Below are positions 59,413 to 64,000 of a DNA stretch of 64,000 nucleotides, in pieces (position 1 is the stretch's first letter; every line of letters starts with the position of its first letter). This stretch comes from Chryseobacterium sp. (GTDB lineage Bacteria > Bacteroidota > Bacteroidia > Flavobacteriales > Weeksellaceae), in contig NZ_JARBTK010000005.1 in NCBI RefSeq assembly GCF_029240215.1, forward strand, positions 83,813 through 147,812. Reading direction: 5' to 3'. The notes beneath the pieces were generated by a model. It was given only the letters and a program-made list of their open reading frames with translations. It was not told the DNA's origin and did no database searches. The position numbers and the translations under genes are program-made.

Positions 59413-59532
59413 ATGAATTCTTACGAAGGAACTTATGATTTTGGATATTCTTTGGCGCCATTTCTCATATGTGGATTATTGGTGGTGATAATTTATTTCC
59501 TCATTCGCTTTATAAGAAAAATGAAAAAGTGA
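59413..59532 (+). CDS. 39-residue single-pass membrane protein
   Basis: A small ORF that begins seven bases after the YceI gene's last sense codon region, in its operon. It reads MNSYEGTYDFGYSLAPFLIC and then GLLVVIIYFLIRFIRKMKK: a polar N-terminus, one hydrophobic helix (about 16-33) and a basic RKMKK tail, the usual layout of a small membrane protein with its C-terminus in the cytosol. A terminator follows 20 bases after the stop. The short length limits certainty, but its position, composition and closeness to a terminator support it. No family is recognised. Confidence 0.65.
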   Translation: MNSYEGTYDFGYSLAPFLICGLLVVIIYFLIRFIRKMKK

Positions 59533-59551
59533 TTTTCACAAAAAATATTAC

Positions 59552-59579
59552 AATCTGTCTGAAAAGGCAGATTTTTTTA
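59552..59579 (+). terminator. Terminator of the YceI/small membrane protein operon
   Basis: AATCTGTC pairs with GGCAGATT (one G-T pair) around TGAAAA, followed by T7. Confidence 0.8.
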
Positions 59580-59613
59580 TGATAATTTCAAAACTTTTTT
59601 AATTGGAAAACCT

Positions 59614-59621
59614 TATTTTTG
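59614..59621 (+). promoter_or_regulatory. -7 promoter element of pheS
   Basis: TATTTTTG matches the consensus and lies 28 bases before the pheS ATG. No TTG at the normal -33 distance. Confidence 0.55.
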
Positions 59622-59649
59622 CAGATACATTTTTGAAAGGGTTAATATA

Positions 59650-60660
59650 ATGACAGAAAAGATAGAAGAATTACTGATCGAAGTAAACAACTTCAGCGCA
59701 ACATCCAAAGATGAAATTGAAAATTTCCGAATCAAGTATAATGGTAAAAAAGGAGTTTTAAATGATTTTTATGAAACATTAAAAACCATTCCCAACGATC
59801 AGAAAAAAGATTTCGGACAAAAGATCAATTCTTTGAAACAGGCTGTTGCAGCAAAACTGGAGGATTTTAAAAACTCTTCCGAGTCTTCTGTTGTTCTTGA
59901 AAAAGAAGATCTTACAAGACCTGCTTTTCCGTTAGATTTAGGATCAAGACATCCGATCAATTTAGTAAAAAACAGAATTATCGATATTTTTAAATCGATC
60001 GGTTTTGCTGTTGCAGACGGACCAGAGATTGAAGATGACTGGCATAATTTTACGGCACTTAATTTACCGGAATATCACCCGGCAAGAGATATGCAGGATA
60101 CTTTTTTTATCGAGCAGAATCCTGATATTCTTTTAAGAACACATACTTCTTCGGTTCAGATCCGTTATATGGAAGAAAACCAGCCGCCGATCAGAATTTT
60201 GTCTCCGGGAAGAGTTTTCAGAAACGAAGCAGTTTCTTCTCGTTCGCACTGTATTTTCCATCAGATCGAAGGTTTGTATATTGATGAAAAGGTAAGTTTT
60301 GCAGATTTGAAACAGACGATTCAGTTTTTTACAACAGAGCTTTTCGGGAAGTCAAAAATCAGAATGAGACCTTCATATTTTCCTTTTACAGAGCCAAGTG
60401 CAGAGATTGATGTGTATTGGGGACTAAATTCTGAGACAGATTACAGAATTACAAAAGGAACAGGATGGCTTGAAATTATGGGTTGCGGAATGGTAGACCC
60501 CGCAGTTTTAAAAAACGTAAATATAGATTCTGAAAAATATTCCGGTTATGCTTTCGGAATGGGTATTGAGAGAATTACGATGCTTCTTTACCAAATGAGC
60601 GATATCAGGATGTTCTTCGAAAATGATAAAAGAACACTAGAACAATTTAAGACATTATAA
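59650..60660 (+). CDS. pheS: Phenylalanine--tRNA ligase alpha subunit
   Basis: PheS is the catalytic subunit of the (alpha-beta)2 phenylalanyl-tRNA synthetase. The 336-residue protein has an N-terminal coiled-coil tRNA-binding arm (residues 1-90), then the class II core. Motif 1 is in [19 protein letters not shown], motif 2 in [27 protein letters not shown] (ends quoted), and motif 3 is [18 protein letters not shown]. The Phe site includes [13 protein letters not shown]. pheT is not adjacent: the next gene is a histidine kinase, so the subunits are encoded apart in this organism. Confidence 0.96.
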   Translation: MTEKIEELLIEVNNFSATSKDEIENFRIKYNGKKGVLNDFYETLKTIPNDQKKDFGQKINSLKQAVAAKLEDFKNSSESSVVLEKEDLTRPAFPLDLGSRHPINLVKNRIIDIFKSIGFAVADGPEIEDDWHNFTALNLPEYHPARDMQDTFFIEQNPDILLRTHTSSVQIRYMEENQPPIRILSPGRVFRNEAVSSRSHCIFHQIEGLYIDEKVSFADLKQTIQFFTTELFGKSKIRMRPSYFPFTEPSAEIDVYWGLNSETDYRITKGTGWLEIMGCGMVDPAVLKNVNIDSEKYSGYAFGMGIERITMLLYQMSDIRMFFENDKRTLEQFKTL

Positions 60661-60683
60661 TCAATTTATAATTAAATAAATAG

Positions 60684-60718
60684 AATTCCTGTAAAATGAT
60701 TTTTTACAGGAATTTTTT
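60684..60718 (+). terminator. Terminator of pheS
   Basis: A 13-base perfect stem AATTCCTGTAAAA/TTTTACAGGAATT around TGATT, followed by TTTTAT. Confidence 0.85.
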
Positions 60719-60749
60719 ATTACTTTTATAAGAATAATTTACACAAAGA

Positions 60750-62480
60750 ATGTTTAAAAAGACGTTGAATTTTAGGTTGAGAAAAATTGTTCTTTATTCT
60801 CTTATTTCATGTATTTTATTAATACAGATTACCATAGCAGGTTTTTTTTATAACGAGTTTGTCAGCCGGAGAAATTTAACTTTTATCGAAAACCAGTTAA
60901 AAGAACTTCGTCAACTTGAGAATCTTACAGATGCCTCGAAAAAAGAACTTGTGAATGCACAGGTTTTTTTTCAGAAATATGTAATCAGCAATGATGATGA
61001 ATATTTAAAATCTTACTTTAATTCTATAAACAGACTTACAAAAAAATTAGACAGTATCAATCATTTCAGATATAAAAATCCGAAACTGAAAAATATTCTG
61101 ATATCACTTAAAAAAGATACTTTAGAAGTGAAGAATTTAAAGCTTCTTGTTGATTCGACTTCTCAATTATCAACAAATTCAAATCTCAAAATCCGTGATC
61201 AGATGCCCAAACTCAAAAGATTTGAGTACGATTTTAACTTTGATAAATTTGAAGTACAGAAAAAGACTTACACAGATACTATAAAAAAGAAAGGATTATT
61301 CGGACGTTTGGGAGATGCAATCGCAGGAAAAGAAAACGTACGAAAAGACAGTATAGTTGTAACTGTGAAAAACGGTACAACACCCATGGCTACAAGGATG
61401 AAGACGGAATTAGACAGTGTGATGAATCTGGTTAATAATCATTATTCTAAGGAAGTTAAGAAGATACAATATAATATTATCAAAAAGCAAAATAATAGCA
61501 ACACCAACAGTACCAATCTTTATACAACTTTTAATCATCTTTTGGTCTACAGTAATGAATTGATGAATGTTTATGAATTTGCCGTGAAAGATTCTAAAGC
61601 TGATCTTGAAAAAGAATATGCAGACCAAAATTCGGAAAGTAATACCATCAGGATGTATCTGGTTTTGGGACTAATGATTCTGATGTTCATCGTTTCTATA
61701 TTGATCATGTATTTTACGAGAATAGCATTTATTTATGAAAGAAAACTGAATGCTGCGAACAGACAGATCAAAGAAAATTTAAATTTCAAAAACAGAATTC
61801 TTGGGATGTTGAGCCACGAACTGAGGTCACCATTGAAAATCATCGGAATTTTCATCAACAGAATTAATAAGAAAACTACTGATGAAAGCATTAAAGAATA
61901 TTTAAAGTCAATAAGCTTTACCAATAATACTTTGTTGATGCAGGCGAATCAGATTCTTGAATATACCAAAAATCAGCATGTTGAAAATAAATTAATCCCT
62001 GTCGTTTTTAATCTTAGCAACGAGATTGATTCAATTTTAAACTCAATAGAACCTTATATTCAGACAAGAAATAACAAATTTATCATTCATAAAAACATCA
62101 ATCCGAATCTTGTAGTGTATTCTGACAACACAAAAATCAATCAGCTTTTTATGAATATTCTTGGTAATGCTAATAAATTTACAGAAAACGGAGAGATTAC
62201 CGTAAGAACTTCAGCAGAACCTGTTGATGAAAATACGGTTGCTTTGGTAACGAATATTACAGACTCAGGTGTTGGGATTTCAAAATCAGATCTAGAAAAA
62301 ATATTTGAACCTTATTATCAGGGAGTTATTTCTGATGAGGTTGAAAATCTGGGTGCAGGTCTTGGTTTGAGCCTGTGTAAAGAACTTGTGGAACTATACT
62401 CAGGCAATATTTCGGTTGAAAGTGAGTTCAATGAAGGAACAACTGTTTCTTTTTCTCTTAATTTAAAGATCAATAAATGA
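60750..62480 (+). CDS. Membrane-bound sensor histidine kinase
   Basis: A 576-residue two-component sensor. The first transmembrane helix is near residues 11-31 (IVLYSLISCILLIQITIAGFF) and the second near 301-323 (MYLVLGLMILMFIVSILIMYF), leaving a large periplasmic sensor region of about 270 residues that looks helical and coiled. The cytoplasmic part has a HisKA domain with phosphoacceptor His356 in GMLSHELRSPLKIIG, and a HATPase domain with an N-box near FMNILGNANKF, G1 TDSGVGIS and G2 GAGLGLSLCKEL. Its stop overlaps the response regulator start by four bases (ATGA type). The signal is unknown. Confidence 0.94.
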   Translation: MFKKTLNFRLRKIVLYSLISCILLIQITIAGFFYNEFVSRRNLTFIENQLKELRQLENLTDASKKELVNAQVFFQKYVISNDDEYLKSYFNSINRLTKKLDSINHFRYKNPKLKNILISLKKDTLEVKNLKLLVDSTSQLSTNSNLKIRDQMPKLKRFEYDFNFDKFEVQKKTYTDTIKKKGLFGRLGDAIAGKENVRKDSIVVTVKNGTTPMATRMKTELDSVMNLVNNHYSKEVKKIQYNIIKKQNNSNTNSTNLYTTFNHLLVYSNELMNVYEFAVKDSKADLEKEYADQNSESNTIRMYLVLGLMILMFIVSILIMYFTRIAFIYERKLNAANRQIKENLNFKNRILGMLSHELRSPLKIIGIFINRINKKTTDESIKEYLKSISFTNNTLLMQANQILEYTKNQHVENKLIPVVFNLSNEIDSILNSIEPYIQTRNNKFIIHKNINPNLVVYSDNTKINQLFMNILGNANKFTENGEITVRTSAEPVDENTVALVTNITDSGVGISKSDLEKIFEPYYQGVISDEVENLGAGLGLSLCKELVELYSGNISVESEFNEGTTVSFSLNLKINK

Positions 62481-63121
62481 ATCATTTAGATAGCACTTCT
62501 GTCAACTTTCTTCTTGCGGATGATCACAGCCTCATAAGACAGGGAGTTGCATTTCTATTGGAAGATTTGTTTTTGGAGCATGTAGTTTTTCATGCTTCCA
62601 ATCTACAGCAGACACTGGAAATAATAAAAATAAACCCCATTGATATTGCCATTATTGATGCTCATTTTCCTGATGGAAATAGTCTTAATATTCTGCCGGA
62701 AATAAAAAAAATACGTTCGGGAACGAAAATCCTTATTTTTACAGGAATTGATGAAAGTACGCATTCTCTTAAATTCATCAACGCCGGAGCAAACGGCTTT
62801 CTAAGTAAGTTGAGTGAAGAAGAAGAGATAAAAAGGGCTATTCTCAAAATAAAAGAAGAAGGAGAGTATATTTCTGCTGCAACCCAGGCTTTACTGATGA
62901 ATTCTTTTAGAGATCAAAAACTTATTAATCCCCTGTCTGTTCTAGCAGAAAGAGAATTACAGATTGCAGAGCTGTATGCTAAAGGTTATGGAAACCTTGA
63001 AATTGCCAACCTTCTTGATCTTAAACAAAATACCGTAAGTACAATCAAAAAACGCATATTCGAAAAATTGAAAGTTGAAAATATTGTGGAACTGATTGAA
63101 TTAGTTAAAGAACATCATTAA
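62477..63121 (+). CDS. Response regulator with LuxR/NarL-type HTH
   Basis: A 214-residue transcription factor and partner of the upstream kinase. The receiver domain has acidic residues D15/D16 (LLADDHSLIRQG), phosphoacceptor Asp61 (IAIIDAHFPDG), Thr89 (ILIFTGI) and Lys111 (GFLSKLS). The C-terminal GerE/LuxR helix-turn-helix is near residues 150-210 (LAERELQIAELYAKGYGNLEIANLLDLKQNTVSTIKKRI, ends quoted). Its target genes are unknown; two inverted repeats about 50 and 85 bases after its stop are candidate binding sites. Confidence 0.94.
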   Translation: MNHLDSTSVNFLLADDHSLIRQGVAFLLEDLFLEHVVFHASNLQQTLEIIKINPIDIAIIDAHFPDGNSLNILPEIKKIRSGTKILIFTGIDESTHSLKFINAGANGFLSKLSEEEEIKRAILKIKEEGEYISAATQALLMNSFRDQKLINPLSVLAERELQIAELYAKGYGNLEIANLLDLKQNTVSTIKKRIFEKLKVENIVELIELVKEHH

Positions 63122-63167
63122 AGTTCCTATCTGAATTTTTTCTTAATTCAAATAATCATTTTAAATT

Positions 63168-63187
63168 TTGTAGATAAATATCTACAA
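63168..63187. repeat. Perfect inverted repeat, possible operator
   Basis: TTGTAGATA and TATCTACAA are exact inverted copies separated by two bases. No T-run follows, so it is not a terminator; its short centre fits a protein-binding palindrome. Confidence 0.5.
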
Positions 63188-63203
63188 TCAATGCGACATT
63201 TAT

Positions 63204-63229
63204 CTATATGATTTTAAGTAATCATATAG
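63204..63229. repeat. Second perfect inverted repeat, possible operator
   Basis: CTATATGATT and AATCATATAG are exact inverted copies with a six-base centre, ending 12 bases before the TATTTTTG element at 63241. Confidence 0.5.
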
Positions 63230-63240
63230 TGATATGTTAG

Positions 63241-63248
63241 TATTTTTG
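63241..63248 (+). promoter_or_regulatory. -7 promoter element of an unassigned transcript
   Basis: TATTTTTG matches the -7 consensus directly downstream of two inverted repeats. No TTG is seen 17-23 bases upstream; the second palindrome occupies that place. Confidence 0.45.
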
Positions 63249-63503
63249 TCTCAAGATAAATGTTACTATTTAATCTTTCATAAACATAATGATATTTTGA
63301 AAAAAAATTAATATTGAAACTGTAGAATTTTAATTTGGGGAGGTAGAAACACAAATGAAAAATACAGAGTGCTGTTTTACAAGAGTTGAAAGGCTTTGTA
63401 AATCATACTCAAACCCTAAATGATTTAGAAGATTCTAAAAACACAACTGTTGTAATCCTTAGTATAGTCGCAGAGCTCTTATGCTCTGTGACAGATACAG
63501 GAG

Positions 63504-63528
63504 AAATTCAGATAGCTGAATTTTTTAT
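63504..63528 (+). terminator. Terminator hairpin in the orphan transcript region
   Basis: AAATTCAG pairs with CTGAATTT around ATAG, followed by TTTATT. Confidence 0.7.
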
Positions 63529-63586
63529 TCAAATTTTCAATGATTGTCAAATAATAAACTTTACTATAATTAACCTTAATATTTTA

Positions 63587-63622
63587 AGAGCGGCTTCTGC
63601 AAAGAAGCCGCTCTGTTTTTTT
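63587..63622 (+). terminator. Strong terminator facing the DUF3108 gene
   Basis: An 11-base perfect stem AGAGCGGCTTC/GAAGCCGCTCT with loop TGCAAA, followed by GT7. Its T-run is on the plus strand. Confidence 0.85.
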
Positions 63623-63651
63623 ATCAAGTTTTATTTAAATTATAATTGCAA

Positions 63652-64000
63652 TTATTTTACAAATTTCAAAGGATATTTTACATTTTTATAATTATCAATA
63701 CTTGCTTTTAAAGAGCCTACAGCCAATTCAGCTTTCAGCAACAGCGGAATATGGTTTGCATCATTTGATACCCACATTGTAACACCCTCTTTCTGTTTAA
63801 ACACTCTTCCGCTTTTTACAGATGGAATAATTTTCAGAGCATTGATAGTTCCGAATTTTGTCTTTAAATTTTCAGTTCCTATTACTTTAAGCTGAAAAGG
63901 AAACATCTCATCATCAATCCACACATTCATATTAAAAACAGTACCGGTCTTCAGTTCTGCGGGAGTTTTACTTCTTAAAAAATAAAAGCATGAAAGCATA
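63652..64000 (-). CDS. DUF3108 domain-containing protein, 5' part outside window
   Basis: The last 115 or so residues of a protein of the DUF3108 family; the start lies beyond the window, and the apparent ATG at 63999 is internal. Family features are FYFLRSKTPAELKTG, DDEMFPFQLKVIGTENLKTKFGTINALKI (ends quoted), SGRVFKQKEGVTMWVSNDANHIPLL and AELAVGSLKASIDNYKN. DUF3108 proteins are usually exported and about 250 residues long, with a beta-barrel-like fold; the function is unknown. Downstream, a terminator at 63587-63622 lies near its end but with the T-run on the other strand. Confidence 0.85.
   Translation of the reverse strand, partial: MLSCFYFLRSKTPAELKTGTVFNMNVWIDDEMFPFQLKVIGTENLKTKFGTINALKIIPSVKSGRVFKQKEGVTMWVSNDANHIPLLLKAELAVGSLKASIDNYKNVKYPLKFVK

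Larger units (their letters stand above)
63122..63651. other. 530-base intergenic region with inverted repeats, -7 box and two terminators
   Basis: No recognised gene. It contains perfect inverted repeats at 63168-63187 and 63204-63229, a -7-like TATTTTTG at 63241-63248, a GGGGAGG sequence before an ATG at 63355 that opens a 22-codon ORF, and terminator hairpins at 63504-63528 and 63587-63622. A longer frame from about 63356 is out of phase with that ATG and runs through both terminators. Confidence 0.6.

Noticed and set aside
63386..63691. 101-codon TTG-initiated plus-strand ORF
   Set aside because: It runs through two terminator hairpins and into the DUF3108 gene on the other strand; at most its first part could be real, as discussed in the orphan transcription unit finding.
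1..64000. CRISPR arrays, insertion sequences, prophage or integrase genes
   Set aside because: None seen: no regularly spaced direct repeats, no transposase- or integrase-like protein in any frame.

Overview
The window is an AT-rich stretch of a Bacteroidota chromosome, most likely a Chryseobacterium-like member of the Weeksellaceae. The grounds are the intact gldK-gldL-gldM-gldN type IX secretion/gliding operon, a large secreted protein ending in a type B T9SS sorting domain, a PNGase F-like glycanase, the near absence of Shine-Dalgarno sequences, and repeated use of the Bacteroidota promoter (TAnnTTTG -7 box, sometimes with a TTG about 18-23 bases upstream). There is no rRNA, CRISPR array, transposase or prophage gene. 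It is mostly core genome with small clusters of poorly known genes and short intergenic repeats. Species-level placement is inference.

Layout. 1-9.3 kb: glycogen phosphorylase (cut by the window edge and apparently frameshifted near its start), an orphan protein with a possible nuclease-like core, a T9SS client protein, a SnoaL-like protein, a protein with a possible transglutaminase-like triad, mtaB, a membrane-anchored glutamate-synthase-like flavoprotein and an FKBP-like lipoprotein. 9.3-21 kb: an S4 RNA-binding protein, aroK, a Lys-Leu-Lys tRNA cluster, panC, then a half-length GT5 glycosyltransferase homologue, a DUF4270 lipoprotein and glmS in one probable operon, then gldKLMN. 21-29 kb: a FAD oxidoreductase, two small envelope proteins and a tripartite RND efflux operon. 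29-40 kb: an unknown gene, tRNA-Ser, ansA, trmH-like, rsmE, and tsaD back to back with a 1595-residue TamB protein. 40-53 kb: an Lrp regulator, split transketolase, a sodium/solute symporter, and a redox/stress neighbourhood (FMN reductase, ferredoxin-like, OsmC, two YjdJ-type acetyltransferases, two pirins, a DHA2 exporter), then asnB. 53-64 kb: PNGase F-like protein, RsmB-type methyltransferase, PhnA-like protein, an orphan ABC ATPase, a YceI lipoprotein with a 39-residue membrane peptide gene behind it, pheS, a histidine kinase/LuxR-type regulator pair, and a DUF3108 protein at the edge.

How it fits together. Envelope and secretion genes dominate: gldKLMN forms the T9SS trans-envelope core, and the proteins at 2.3 kb and 53.9 kb are the sort of exported proteins it or Sec would handle. 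TamB and the RND pump add outer-membrane assembly and efflux. Translation-related genes (mtaB, tsaD, trmH, rsmE, rsmB, pheS, five-strand tRNA set of three plus Ser) are scattered as single units.

The most unusual signals are non-coding. First, there is an apparently independent transcription unit after the response regulator (63.17-63.62 kb) with two perfect inverted repeats, a -7 box and two terminators but no recognisable gene. Second, in several places a terminator hairpin carries or abuts the -7 box or start codon of the next gene (21.0, 40.2, 50.95 and 55.65 kb). Third, several palindromic intergenic elements resemble interspersed repeat families. All positions come from reading the sequence by eye; no alignment or folding program was run.
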